A DNA stretch of 64,000 nucleotides from Gavia stellata (GCF_030936135.1 NC_082620.1:2294001-2358000), one strand, 5' to 3'. Positions 15,001 through 38,868 are shown, counted from the stretch's first letter. Notes: generated from the letters alone by a model not told the origin. Numbers and translations: made by a program.

Positions 15001-18000
15001 TTTCGTCCTACAGAAACACGTGAGAACAATTAAAGGAGGAAATGTTTTACCATGTAATTCAATACCATTTTTAAGGCAATCTTCATACTCAACTGCCATA
15101 TCTCTTTAAAATCTTACTCATACCAATTAAACACTCGGGATTCTGGTGTACTTAAACCACACCTGGGAAACAAGGTTGATTTGGGGGTATAACCAATGAA
15201 TCTGAAGCCATAAGCACTGCAAAAATGTATTATGCTTTGAACATTTAAAAAAGAGCAGAAATTACAGGCTATTAAGAAGATGTTGAGTCACTCAGTGTTT
15301 CTCTCAGATACTGACAAGAACATTCGCAGAATATATCAAAATTTCAGCATCACTAAAACAATCTTCATTTAACCCAGTCTCCATACTATGCGGTATGCGG
15401 CACAGCTTTCAAAAATTCACGAGAAATAAAGGTTATCTGTGGGCTGAGCCTCAAATGTGCAAGTAACAAAGCAGAGCAAAAGCAAAAGCAACTTAAAGCT
15501 CCAAAGAAAATATAGCAAATCCATTCACCTGCATAGAGACAGCTGAGAGCAAGAACAGTCACATCTTGGAGACGCGTGGGTGTCAGGGGCTCCAATACAG
15601 GCAGAGACAGAGTATCCAGTGCCATGGTCACATCTATCACCAGCGAATGAAATCTATAGTAACGACACACATTAAGGTTCAGCAATGCAATGCACACATC
15701 AGACAGCTCACAGGAGCAGCATGATAACTCACACTGCACAGCTAGCACAGTTATTTTCTCCCATACAGTGTACCCAGCATCTACCAAAGAAGAGCAACGA
15801 CAGACTCTTACCCATTGCGAACAGCAGTGGCATCTGCCACCGTGGCTGGCATAATAAAAAAGGAGTTGGCTGACACCGCATCCTGAAATCGATTTATGTA
15901 TCGCAAAAAGTATGGGAGGTTCAAGCACACTCTCAGCAGTTTTTCAGAGCCACCTACCAAACAAAAATAGCAGTGTTATTTTTACTGTTCCATGGGAGAG
16001 CTTCTAAGCAGAACAGATCCAACGGTCATCAATAACTGACTTAATTATTCTTTGTGGTGAGAAAATATCATCATAGATGAGGCAATAGGATGAAGACCAG
16101 TTTACAACACATGAACTGGATGGTGAAGTTTTCATCCAGTACTTGTAAGGGGTGTCACAAGGCTCTGTGTGCATGTTATGTGGCATATCAGGTCTAATTC
16201 ACACCCGCTCAGTAATCCATCCCATAGGCTACTTTATATCGCCCACCCTTTTTTCCCCCCAAAACAAACCTACTGCATACAAATACGCTGAGCTCATCTC
16301 CTCTGCAATGAAGAAAACTACATTACAGCCACAACCTCCCTTGGTAGCATCAGCATGTAACCAAGTGAATCCTTTAGGTCAGAAAGTTTCTTCCCATTTA
16401 GAGCTGTAGGTTGTAACACTGGAGAGACATTTGCTCTAGCACTTTTTTCCCCCCCGATGCTAGAAAGCTGATTCTCACCAAGTTCTTGCAAGCTGGCTAC
16501 ATTCTGAGCAATGAATATGCTTTTTGTCTTTGCCGCAGAGGTTTGATCTGTGGAAGCTTGATCCTCGCTCTCTCCTTCCACCTAAAAGCAAGCACATACT
16601 AAATGTATCACGGAAGCATTAAAAATAAACGGTATTGCAGTAAGTCTCTACACAGGAACAAGGCGCATCAGCAGCAGAACTCAAAAGAGCTATGAATATC
16701 ACTGAACATTAGCTTCCACGAGGCAACAAAACTACTATTGCCAATAAAATGCAAACAGTATTTTCTCATTTGCCATTCATCAACATGCAAGTAGGATTTA
16801 AATACTTAAGAAAGGTTTTCTTTACACATGTTTATTAAAAAACTACCACTTACTGCCCTCTATGCTCCCCTGCACCGATATTGTTAATGCTAAAATTCAG
16901 ACTGCTTCTATTCTAGGGCTGTTTGTTTACCTGTGTCTCTGGCATGACAGATGGCGATGACGAGACTCTAGGGTTAAAGACTGATGTCAACTGATTGAGG
17001 AAGTTCATCTGCACTTCTTTCTGTCTTAGTTCCGGGCTCACCGGGGAGGCCAGCTCCTTCTGGTCCTCTACTGCAGGGGACACAGCAAAACATCATTTCA
17101 TAACCATAGTCTTTTCTACGCTTAACTCAAGTGCCGCAGTGATATAACCACAAATTAAAACACTTACCATCAGAGAGGGTTTTGACAGTCTGAGGCAGCT
17201 TGGCCGATTTCATCATTGCTGTGAAGGTAATAATTTCAGTTCGATCCAGGCGGCTGCAGCCCGTGCACAGCCCCTTTATCAGCAGAATGAGGTGTTTCTA
17301 CAAAGAAGAAGACATCAAGCACAATTTAAACTCTCTTGATTCCAATTATTCCTTGATATTGTTTATTCTAAGCAGCTGCATTAAGAGTACTGCAACTGCA
17401 GCTAGTAAGGCGACCACAACATCTCGAATCCACTCTGATCTCATACCAAAGATCGTGGTGGCTTATTAATTGCAGGTAATTCAGGTCGCTAACATCGTCC
17501 CATGTGCTTGTTACGGAAAAGCATCTGGAAAAGCTCTCTCTCCTATGACACACTAAGGCTTAAAGCCGGCCCTATCAGAAGCTACATTATGTGAACACTT
17601 CTCACATGCCTTTCCTCTTTGAAATAGATTTAAGCTTTCCCAGAAGACTAAAATACAACTGGGGAAGAATCCAGCTTCAAAAACTCAACAAACAGTTTTG
17701 ATCTAGATTATTACACAAAACCAAATCAGACTGTAGGAAATGGCAAGAGAATTAACCAAGACTTCAGGACACCTTTATTTCAGCTTGCTCACAGGCTGAA
17801 ATTCTGAGTAAAGAATGCAGAGGGAAGATTCAGCAGGTAGCAGTCTTTACCAAAGTGGTACACCTTCAATATTTTAAGAACTTCATTAATTTTGCTTTAT
17901 GCAACATCAGAGCAAATATTTCTGAATTAGAGGCCAAAGTCCATTTTCGCACTCAGGCTTGCCCACACGGTCAAAATCTGTGCTCACCTGGGAAACAGCA

Positions 18001-21000
18001 CAGGCTTCGTCTGGATTCTCAAGACGCAGCAGTGAGAATTCAATCAGGACTTTACAAGCAGCTGCCACTGATTGCAATTGGTTTCTTGGTACTGAAAAAA
18101 GCAGATGCTTGCATCACACAGTTTTTAAACCATTCAGCGTAAGATGATCTTAACACTTTCAATAAAACAGAATGCTATGCAACACGAACGCATACACAAT
18201 CTATCATGCCTAACACAGACACAATGCAAATTCAGTCTCGTTAAAATGTAACCCAAGAAATGTCAGTAAAGCAAGGATAACACCTTCTACCCAGACAAGG
18301 TAATTTAGATAGCTACAATGGCTTCGCCAGCAACATTATTTAACACTGACAGAAGCACTGAAGAACATGAAACAAGTTGACCAAAACCACTTTTTTGCTG
18401 AAATTGCCAAATTCTGTCAGCCAAAATAATATAAAATAACATAAAATATTTTGAGTCACAATGTTTTGATCATTAATTCCAACATAGTAACATAACTGCT
18501 AAAGAATAATCTAAAAATCCTGAAAACGGATTTAAACACTTCATTGGACCAAAAATTATTTTCTCTAAATGAAGTCAGGCCAATGGATACACAACCAAAG
18601 TGTCAACGCCACCCAGCACCTGGTGGCCAAACACTCCTATCGACAAGTTTCCCTTCTCATATGAATTGACATTCTGCTAGTATAAAAGCTAGCAACACTG
18701 GCCTCACGCGCTCTGCCTTAACACCTGATTAACAAAGAGGGCTCAAGACAAATATCAAAAGGACAACAGTTCTAGTTTACTTTTACTATATCCTAGTCAT
18801 AACACAAGAGCAAGAGAAGCAAAGGAGGGGGAACACTTACTTAGACCACACACAGTAGTGATGTAATGTGTAGAAAGTGCAACGAAGGAAGAGTAAAAAG
18901 GCTCATATTGTTTGTCATGGTGCAGGATTTCAGATTCACTGCAACAGGAGAACAGGAGATAACGTCAATTGTATACAGCACAATAGAAGCTCCATATGAC
19001 ACTCAGAATGTTATATCTATTAACAGATGTAAGACAAGATCATTAAAATCACATGCTCTTTCCAAATCAAAGTTTCCAGAACAGAATCCTCTCCCTTGTG
19101 TCCCATCTCCCGTGTCCTCAGGACTGAGTCCTCCAGCAGCAGGCAGATCAGGGCATCAAAATCGTTACACACATAGGAAATTTAAGGAAATAATTCCAAT
19201 ACTGCAAATGTTTCTTCTTTATACCATCGACAGGTCAGCCTCTTTAACAATCACTCTCCCAATCAGAGGTTCATTAATCTTTAAGTTATTCTAAACTCAG
19301 CTGCCCATAAAGTTTGGACTGTTTGTTCTGTTAACGCTCGGCAGGATTTGCCAGGACTGGAGCACAGGCATTCCCTTTCCGTCAAGGCACGGAGTCAACC
19401 AGAGTTTATGCAATTCTGCAAAACAGAAGGATCAAACCAGGCGATTGCACAATAACAACAAATACACAACAGCAGTGTCTGCAACAAGCTGGAGAGTAAA
19501 GAGGTTTGGCAGGTAATGCACAGCAGAGAAAAACGCATCCACAGAAATCAGCCTTATGGGTAGAGGCTCGCAACTTCAGAGGCCTGCATCGTTTTGCCCC
19601 ACACAGAAATCAACACAAAGCTCGGAGCGAGTGAAAACTTCATGCCGACTCAAACCAAAAGTAAAAATTGTAAAGCAAAATACACATCAACACCCTGAAA
19701 GTCAAGTCTCTGAGGTTTCTCAGGGAGACTTGCTGGCCACGGAGAACATCTATTTATGCACAGAAACTATATGTTAAAGGCTGCTGCAGTAAAGTGTCAC
19801 ACCACATCCCATTTGCACAGAAACCTGAAGGCAACCACCCCAAGAACAGAAACACAGCTCTGCCTCCATAGCTAGTTCTGCCCTTAATTTTTCCTGCAAC
19901 AAAACTAAGGGATGTGGACACATATCTGTTAAACGCTTAAATTAATTTCTTTCACATTTTCAGATGACAGAAATTTTTACTCCATGAAGTGAATGAGCAA
20001 GTTGGAAGAACGGATTATATGACTCAACTTCACTAGCCACTTTACCTCTCAGGACACAGCCTTCTCCACCTCTGGCAACAGAGTTTATTTCTGAAGGGGC
20101 GGTGGGGAGCAGAGGGCATTGGCCTACTGCGGCACGCTATACCCAACTAAAACGGTGGTTTCTCAAGTTTGGCAATGACTAGCGCTGCTGCAGAGTATGG
20201 CAAAACGAACCCACGTATCCCCTTCACCCACCCGCACACAACGATGCCAGCTTTGCCAGGGTGGGAGGAGGAAAGGGACACACCGTTCCCTGCTGACCTG
20301 AACAGCACCCAATTTATGCCCAGTCACCTTTCCTTTTTCTATCCTAAGTCATCATAAGGGGAGATGTGGCTGAAACAGAAGAAACTGTAGAATATATCAT
20401 TTATTCTGGAAAAATGAACAGAAAGAAATACTCAGCGGCTCTGTAGCTGTAATTTCTTAGTTCTTAGGGATTTTTTAGTTAGTCTACCCAAAAAGCTGAA
20501 ATAGCAAAGTAGCCATTATGAAGTGAAAGGCTTCACTTGAAGATATTCAGCAGCTAACAGGACTGAGTTTCAACGTCTCGCTCACCAGACTTCACCTCGC
20601 CATCTCCTGCCAGAAGGGCACTGATGGGTAACGAGCCCAGAGAATGAACGTGCAAAAAAGTTCATGCTCTCTTATATTCAGGCACTAATTTTGCTTACGT
20701 ACCTCTTTACGCCCAACTACAAATTAGCAGCAGTAGTTGTGTGCAACGTATTTTAAGAGAACAAACGAGAACAATTTTGGAATAACAGAGTACAGGAGGC
20801 AGCTCCTCAATTATCATTCTGCTGTATAGGTCAAGCTGTGCAAGACATAATAGCCACAAGGTATAAGAACACAAAGGTGCAGAAAGCAGAACAAGATAAG
20901 GAATTTCATCTGGGTTGGGCAATAAGAGGCTCGAGTTTTATTAAAACAAGTCGTGAACTTGTTACAGTAATGAAAAGTGGAAGGCTTCTGTCAACTAATG

Positions 21001-23330
21001 ATCAAGTCCTTACAAGTAAACATAAATAAGAGATATCAGTTTAATCTGTGATGTGCTAAAGTGTTATTTTGCATATACAGTGAGATTTAATAATAACTTT
21101 CAGCTATTGTATTATGATTTATTGCTGAAATAACATTTGCTTCCCAGGTAAAACCATTACTCACGCTGACTGAGAAGCCTCCGTGTCAATATCAAATATA
21201 ACACGTCAGCAACAAATACCACCTCCTTTCTCAGTTCTGCTTCCAAATCTTAAACAGGCCCAAAATAGACCCTTTATGCAAGGCAGCAGACACAAAAGCA
21301 GCCTCCTGCTTGAAAAGGCACAGCAGCAGGTGCAGGAGTTCTCCCCCTGTGGAAAACCCTCCCCTGAAAACCAGCCTCATTTGACTGTCACAGAGTTTGT
21401 AAACTGTGTTCCACTTCAGTTGCATCTTTCCAAGTCAGCATTTCCATAATTTATGTCAAATAAGAAGCCAAAGCCTATCAATGCTTGACTACACCTGCTA
21501 AGAGGGGAATTCCAGTGACTTGATGATGCTTAAACTTAAAAATGAAATACAAGAGTTGTCAGGAAGAGGAGTTTATTAATTTATTTTGACAAGAAAAACA
21601 TTTGCGATTTCGTTGTCATTGCACCACATTTATTTAAGGGGAAATCCAGCCACTTTGTGGATGGTGTCAACCAACAGTAACGCTACCAGAGCTAACAAAC
21701 GTCTTCTAAAAATAAGTTGAACAGATAAAATATTTTAGATTAGAAATCTAAAGATAGATTGTTTGTTCAGAATAGAAAAGCATGACTCCAAACACAAACA
21801 AGCTGTATTTTTTCCTCTGTGATTTGCCACATGTTATATCAAGGCATGAAATAAAAGCTACCGTCCCGCAAGACTCCACAGGCCTTGCGCTCACATTAAA
21901 TCCTGCCGGGTCTAAAACGCAGTCAGCATCAGGCACACAACTCAAACCTCAGGGCAGCGCTACTTAATGGCAATAAACTGCTGTCTCCAGTGGAAAATGG
22001 AACCATCGTTCTCACTAATGGAGGCAACAAACCTCTCCCAAAAGTCAAGTGCATCCATTTAAGCGTTTCTGTGATATTCTTCTGCTGAAACACTCCAATA
22101 ATGAACTTTAGGCACAGTGACAGCGGAGTGCCACATGGAAAAGCGAAGCTGAAATGGTCCCTAAAAGAAAGATTAGCCTAAGAACTGCCCAAATCATGTA
22201 AATACTGAGTATACACAGGTTTCCAGGTGAAACACTACTATACGTATATAGGCACAGAATGTGAATTTGAAGCATCCGTTGTTTGTACACTTAGCCATTC
22301 TATATTAAGCAAAATACCGCAAGGCTTTATTTTATTATTTTCCTTAGCACAGTGTTTATTTTTTGTTTTCTAACAACTTATTGTGGTCAGGGTTATATCT
22401 TTGTAACGGAGCATAATGTTGTGGCATTCATACCTAGCATTTTAGATCATAAAATAAGCTTTAAGTTAAATTAAGTAGCTCCAATGAGTACTCTCGTGCT
22501 CCGACTCTAACCTTTCTGGTTAAGAAAAGGCAGACTTGATTTGCTTCAGCTTCACTTCTCCTTAAAACATGAGCAGTATTTTACTGGTAGAAACCTAAGA
22601 GGAAGTCAATGCCATACAATGACCACCCCGGGAGTCTGTCACCAGAGAAGACTGGCCACAGGTGAGACAACAGTTTTCATCGCACAGCCTGCAAAAGCGT
22701 AATGCGCTTGAACAAAAGCAAAACCACAAGAACAGTCCCGAAGCCTCTCCGCGGGACAACTGTCAAAGGTGCTTTTACCGCGGCCGAGCAGCAGCCAGCG
22801 CGAACAGCCAGGTGTGCATCCTCATCCCCGCTGATTAGGTCCCAAGGGCACCATCCCGAGAGCCTCCCAGTCCCCAGGAAACCGGGAGGAGGCTGGGCGT
22901 GAGTAACTCCCTGGACGCTGCTCGGGGCTCCCTTTTTCCCCGGTAGCCGCAGCAGGCGCTGGCCACCGGTCCTGGCCACCGGCCCAGCCCCGCCGCTGTC
23001 CCCTGCCCAGCACCAAGCAGGGACGTTCCTCAGCCGCCCCGCGCAGCCCCCACCGGCTACCGCCAGCGGTACCCCCCCAGCGCTAACTCCGAGGGGCCCC
23101 CCGCCGCCGGACACCCGCCCTGAGGGAACAACGCTGAGGGGAGGCAGGGCGCGGGCCGCCCCCCCCGGACCCCGGCGCGGGCAGGTGAGCCCTCACCTCT
23201 CGATAACCGAGGCAAGCAGCTGCGGGAGCTCCTTCATCTCGAAGGCCGAGTAGGAGGCGGAGAGCAGCGGTCGCACGGCCACCTCCCAGCCCGGCTCCGC
23301 CGCGGCCCCCGCGCCGCCGCCCGCCGCCAT
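31..23330 (-). CDS. UBR4: E3 ubiquitin-protein ligase UBR4 (p600), 5' part, exons 1-34, incomplete at 3' end
   Basis: UBR4 is a giant (about 5,200 aa) cytoplasmic N-degron E3 ligase that binds calmodulin. This is its N-terminal 1573 codons, a region of helical armadillo-like repeats. The start codon is 23328-23330; the protein soon reads GWEVAVRPLLSASYSAFEMK, as in mammals. Exons in transcript order: 23197-23330, 18841-18938, 17988-18091, 17168-17297, 16931-17070, 16479-16581, 15812-15953, 15529-15653, 14704-14828, 14408-14467, 14092-14282, 13754-13853, 13527-13664, 12904-13021, 12292-12479, 11542-11701, 11324-11409, 10154-10323, 9189-9471, 8440-8572, 7945-8024, 7185-7313, 6562-6744, 6212-6334, 5893-6122, 5115-5239, 4571-4668, 4286-4443, 3362-3571, 2244-2345, 1260-1360, 867-1065, 450-638, 31-94. 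All have GT/AG borders, and the lengths sum to 4719 nt in one open frame. Exon 34 ends in phase 0. From the family order, the next exon should carry the start of the UBR zinc box, outside the window. Exon 15 encodes a nine-proline run. No second gene was seen in the introns. Confidence 0.97.
8580..8598. repeat. A19 homopolymer next to UBR4 exon 20 acceptor
   Basis: An uninterrupted run of A on the plus strand. In the UBR4 transcript this is a run of U ending 8 bases before the first base of exon 20 (8572), so it forms part of that acceptor's polypyrimidine tract. Confidence 0.9.
8735..8777. repeat. 19-bp tandem duplication in UBR4 intron 19
   Basis: The 19-mer cctggaccctatctgatgg occurs at 8735-8753 and again, identically, at 8759-8777, separated by 5 bases. 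It lies in intronic sequence of UBR4 and is probably a recent local replication-slippage event. Confidence 0.9.
18939..23196 (-). other. UBR4: UBR4 intron 1 (longest UBR4 intron in the window, 4.3 kb)
   Basis: Bounded by the donor after the exon 1 Ile-Glu codons and the acceptor of exon 2. The first several hundred bases (down to about 22.7 kb) belong to the CpG island; the rest is AT-rich. No coding exon, RNA gene or recognisable transposon was seen here. The scattered short open frames lack homology that I recognise. Confidence 0.7.
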
Positions 23331-23650
23331 CTTGCCGCTTTGCTGGGCGAGGGGGGGCCGCGGCGGCGGAGGGGGACGGCGGGCCGGAAGAGCCTCCCCC
23401 CCCACCGCGCCGCGAGACAGGAAGTGACTCAAAGCCCACGCGCGCCTCGCGCCACCCGATTGGAAGAGGAGGGCCCGACCCAAGCGCCTGCGCAGTACAT
23501 GAGTCAGCAACTTTGCTGGCGGCGCATGCGCCTTGAGCGGGGCGGGGGCGGTGGCGCATGCGCGGTGGCCTGCCCGCGCCCTGCTCAGGCGGTCAGGGAG
23601 CAGCCGCAGGGTCAGGGCTTCAAATCGCCCAAAAGATGCAAAAACACTTA
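23331..23650 (-). promoter_or_regulatory. UBR4: UBR4 promoter, CpG-rich, TATA-less
   Basis: GC- and CpG-dense sequence (the island spans roughly 22.7-23.6 kb) directly upstream of the UBR4 start codon, with no TATA box. Visible motifs are two exact NRF1-type palindromes GCGCATGCGC (23522-23531 and 23554-23563), a one-mismatch version (23484-23493), an inverted CCAAT box (ATTGG, 23459-23463), an NF-E2/MAF-like TGAGTCAGCA (23500-23509) and an ETS-like GGAAGT near 23416. This is typical of a broad housekeeping promoter. The transcription start was not mapped, so the 5' UTR extent is unknown. Confidence 0.8.
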
Positions 23651-24531
23651 CTGCTCCTCAGCACACGGCTTTTATTGAGGCGATCTGCGCCTTGGGGAGG
23701 TGGCTGATGGGACACGGCCTCTCACGGGGGCACAACTCGCTGCGAAACTTGATTATGACAATTTAAATCCAGGTACAAAGACATTAACAGCCATTATCCG
23801 GAGAGGAAACGCTGCAAGGTTCTTCACTCCTGAACCGCCACACCTTAACCCCAGTGTTGTACATCAAATAGAGGAAAATTTTTTTAAAAATGGGAAGAAA
23901 CTAATGTTGTCATCATCATAAATAAAGAACATGGAGAGACTTTGCATTCTAATTCCTCCCACAGCCCTGCAACGTAATTAAGAGACCCGATGAGGCTGTT
24001 TCCCACCGACATCCACACAATTTCTAACCTTCTTCCTAACGAAATGACCCAACGTCTCCTCCTCTTCTCGGGCCTCGCATACAGTAGCTCGCGTGTTAAC
24101 CAAGTCTAGTGTTCACATCGCAGCAGCCGACAACCCCTCCATCCTCCTCTTGCCAAGACGTTAGTCATGGCTGTGCCGAGGAAGAGGCGAGGATCGAGAG
24201 GACACGCGTCCTTAGTATTATCTTCACTAACATGGGGAAGGTGATGAGATGGCAGATTTTAGGGCTTTAACGGAGGTTTGGGAGATTTCTTTTTTAGTCA
24301 TAACAGACTGATGTCTCTTTTTCCATCTCTCTTCCATTTCTTCTCACTTTGTTTCGTTGCGCTAGCAGCTTTTTTTCCAGCAAAAATGTAATACAGATGT
24401 TTGCGTCCATCAGTCACGCAAGCTGGAATTTCTAACCGAACCCAGCGGCAATGCTGTGGGTGGCAGATCTTCGGCCAGTCCGAATCTCAGATACCTTCTC
24501 TCCAGCCTCAGCCTTCCCTTCAGCCGTGGCC
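23650..24531 (-). other. EMC1: EMC1 3' UTR
   Basis: Sequence between the EMC1 TAA stop (24532-24534) and the poly(A) signal at 23671-23676. No other coding signal was seen. The UTR ends about 320 bases upstream of the UBR4 start codon, so it runs into the UBR4 promoter. The end is inferred from the signal, not from transcripts. Confidence 0.65.
23671..23676 (-). terminator. EMC1: EMC1 poly(A) signal AATAAA
   Basis: AATAAA on the minus strand (tttatt on plus), the first canonical signal found after the EMC1 stop codon. It is followed on the minus strand by a GU-rich stretch (AGTAAGTGTTTTTG) 20-40 bases further on. Cleavage is expected at about 23645-23660. Confidence 0.7.
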
Positions 24532-36000
<11,469 letters not shown>

Positions 36001-36184
36001 GGCAGCGGCCGGCCGCGATCCCAGCGTCAAGGGGACCTTAACGCCGCGGGGCCGCCCGCAGCGCCGCCTGCGCGGAAAACCCGCGTGAGCACCGTCAGGC
36101 GGACACAGGCACCGCGTGGGGCAGCCCGCGAGCGTTCCCGGCAGCCCGCGCGGCGCCGAAGGGGCCTCGAAGCACGGCAGCGCC
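36001..36184. promoter_or_regulatory. EMC1/MRTO4 bidirectional promoter
   Basis: The 184 bases between the EMC1 start codon (36000, minus) and the MRTO4 start codon (36185, plus) are very GC- and CpG-rich and lack a TATA box. They lie inside an island of roughly 35.75-36.6 kb. Both 5' UTRs must also fit here, so the two genes necessarily share core promoter sequence. Confidence 0.85.
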
Positions 36185-38418
36185 ATGCCGAAGTCCAAGC
36201 GGGACCGCAAGGGTGAGCGCCCCGACGCGACCCCCGTCCCCCCTCCGCTTCTCCATCCCCGCCCTAACGCTCCCTCTCTGCTCCGCTCCCCGCAGTCTCC
36301 CTGACGCGGACGCCCAGGAAGGGTTTGGAGGCCAAGCAGGCGCTCATCGCCGAGGTGAGTGTGGCCCGGCCCCTCGGTCCCCCTCTCCCGGTCCCCCTCT
36401 CCCGGCTAACCGCTGCCTTGCAGCTGCGGCGATGCGTGGACACCTACAAGTACATCTTCGTCTTCTCCGTTGCCAACATGAGGAACAACAAGCTGAAAGA
36501 CGTCCGCAACGCCTGGAAGCACAGCAGGTGAGCCGGGGCGGCGGGGGGGTGCCGCCCGCGCGGCGGGCGCGGCCTGGGAGCTGACAGCCGCCGCCTCCTC
36601 CTTCTCCCGCCGCCCCCAGGATCTTCTTCGGGAAGAACAAAGTGATGATGGTGGCGCTGGGACGCGAGCCGAGCAGCGAGTACAAGGAGAACCTGCACAA
36701 GGTAGGGGCTGGGGATTTTTTTCTGTGCGTCCCAAAGCTTTGCCTTGCGCGCGGTGGCTGCGTGGCGGAGTAACGTCAAGGGACAACAGAGCTCCCCGGG
36801 GTCACCGTTCTGCGGGCGTTTTAACTGAATCCATCTGTATCGCGATACAGAAGCGCTGCTGTTAGCAGAGCTTTCGTGGCTGCGCAGGACCGCACCCTAG
36901 AAGATAAGTCCCTGGGTGCTGCCCGCGTCCCACGGGCGGCTTCTTTCTTTCAGGTCAGCAAACACCTGAGAGGTGAAGTTGGTCTCCTCTTCACTAACCG
37001 CACCAGAGATGAGGTGGACGAGTGAGTACGCGTCTGTCACAGCCATGGTGTTGAAACGCTGGGCAGCCTTTTTTCCCCTCGACTACTTCACTTGCCGATA
37101 TTTCCCTTAAAGTAGTGATGATCTCATGAGGCTTTTCCGCTCATCTTTCTCTGCCATCCCTGCAACGTCGGGGAAGGAGTTACAGCAGGCTATGCCGTAA
37201 TCCCCGTCTCGGCCCACGGGATGTTCTTTCCGCAGCTAAAGTTCTCGTGGCCTGTCTCTGTCTCAGGTGGTTTTCTAAATTCAAAGAGGTGGACTTCGCC
37301 CGCGCAGGGAACAAGGCGACATACGCGGTGAGCCTGGACACGGGGCCCTTGGAGCAGTTCCCCCACTCCATGGAGCCTCAGTTACGGCAGCTGGGATTGC
37401 CAACGGCCTTAAAGAAAGGTACGTGGAGCGGCCCAGAAGATAAACTTCATTTTTCATCTGCACAGATGATATCTTTTAAGGAGAATGTTAAGTAATAGAG
37501 TAGCAGTTCGTTTTGGAGAAAATCCGATGGACAACTTTCCTCCTTGTTTGGCTGGTGCTAGAACTCGTTATGTTCCTCTTGCGCCATTCTTCCCAAACGG
37601 ATGTCAAAGGACGAGTGAAACAACCAACTTTCTGCAGGATACCGTCCTTTTTCAGTGGAAACAACTAGGCCCAGCCTAACCCAGCATCTTGGCACCCCAT
37701 TCAGAAACCAGATGTGGGGTTGTTTTTTGAGAATCTATCTCACTCAGCTTCTTGGGGTGTGATAATATGTGCATAGAAAGGCATAAGCTACCAAGGGAGG
37801 TGCTGGAGAGAGTCTTAGCTCTGCACCCCACATCTGGGTGGGCTTAGCCAGTATTTGCGAGCCTAATTCAAGAGCTTTTGTTCCTGCAGGAGTGGTGACG
37901 CTGCTTTCAGATTACGAAGTCTGCAAAGAAGGGGACGTTCTCACCCCCGAACAAGCCCGCGTCCTGGTGAGTAACGTTGTAACTGCGCCAGCCCCTGCTT
38001 CCCCCGATACCAAATAATTAATTGGTCAGTTTAATTCCGCTGGAGGGTGCGAGTTCCTGGACTAAGGTGAGCGGTACTTCTGGGTATCCATCAGCGGGGT
38101 GCAGCAAACATACGCGTTCCTAATGTGAGTGCTAGAACTCTGCCACAATTATTCTGGCTCCTGCTTTGCTGCAGTTCCCATCCGGAAGCGATATTTACTG
38201 TAAGTGGGCTTGCTAGGCTGGCCGCAGAGACAGTAAAGCAGGAATGACAGATTTGTGTCCTTTCCTAGAAACTCTTTGGCTACGAGATGGCGGAGTTTAA
38301 AGTCACCATCAAATTCCTATGGAATTCTGAGACGGGAGACTTCCAGAAGCTTGTGGGAGACTCAGCAGAGGAGGAGGAGGAAGAGGAGGAGGATGATGAT
38401 GACAGCAATGAGGACTAG
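36185..38418 (+). CDS. MRTO4: mRNA turnover protein 4 homolog (60S ribosome assembly factor)
   Basis: Nucleolar paralogue of ribosomal stalk protein P0 (uL10). It occupies the P0 site on pre-60S particles and is later exchanged for P0. Complete: eight exons 36185-36212, 36296-36354, 36424-36527, 36620-36701, 36954-37021, 37267-37418, 37890-37966, 38269-38418, giving 720 nt and 239 aa, the same length as recalled for human. It begins MPKSKRDRK (basic start). The uL10-like domain includes [20 protein letters not shown] and [19 protein letters not shown], then [20 protein letters not shown]. The C-terminus is a run of Glu and Asp (about residues 221-239) encoded by a purine-only GAG/GAT stretch. 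It is divergent from EMC1 and convergent with AKR7A2. Confidence 0.97.
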
Positions 38419-38566
38419 CAGCAGTCCTGGTGCTTGGACACTAGACAGGTCTCTATTTTAGAGACAAAAAGAAGAGGATGTTTCACTTCCCTGTTTGCGC
38501 CAGGAGGACAAGGACGATCAGCTCAAACATGCTCTTCATAGAAGATGACCTAATTATGCTTTTTTT

Positions 38567-38572
38567 AATATA
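38567..38572 (+). terminator. MRTO4: Probable MRTO4 poly(A) signal (variant AATATA)
   Basis: No canonical AATAAA follows the MRTO4 stop nearby. A variant AATATA lies 150 bases downstream, in an AT-rich stretch followed by a U/G-rich element (ggttgttgctgctgtgtctt). This is tentative, and the neighbouring TATAAA repeats could serve instead. Confidence 0.4.
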
Positions 38573-38862
38573 AATCTATATATAAAACTTCAGATGGTTG
38601 TTGCTGCTGTGTCTTACTTTTTGAATACCCCAGGATCTGAGGAAATGCCACCTCAAACGTGAAAGTTAGGCAGAAAGCGTCTAAGTGGAATGCTACTCAG
38701 ACGTGGCATGCCTGACACTGGGGAAGACACTGAGGGTTTGTTCTTATCTCTGGTAGAAGCTTCAGAAGAAGCGATTTAGCTCAAAGTCACTGAGCGCTGA
38801 TAAGGAGACACCAGCCAGGTTATAGGTACAGTTAAGAGATAGGGTCTGCGTTAGAAAAAGGT

Positions 38863-38868
38863 TTTATT
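38863..38868 (-). terminator. AKR7A2: AKR7A2 poly(A) signal AATAAA
   Basis: AATAAA on the minus strand, about 340 bases downstream of the AKR7A2 stop codon. It is the only canonical signal I see between that stop and the MRTO4 3' end. It implies that the two convergent transcripts end about 250-300 bases apart without overlapping. Confidence 0.65.

Noticed and set aside
15386-15928. 180-codon minus-strand open frame in the UBR4 region
   Set aside because: It merely reads through UBR4 exon 8 and flanking intron sequence. The conserved part is exon 8 with canonical splice sites.
37105-37200. Box C/D snoRNA candidate in MRTO4 intron 5 (GTGATGA near 37114)
   Set aside because: No CTGA D box or terminal stem was found within a plausible distance.
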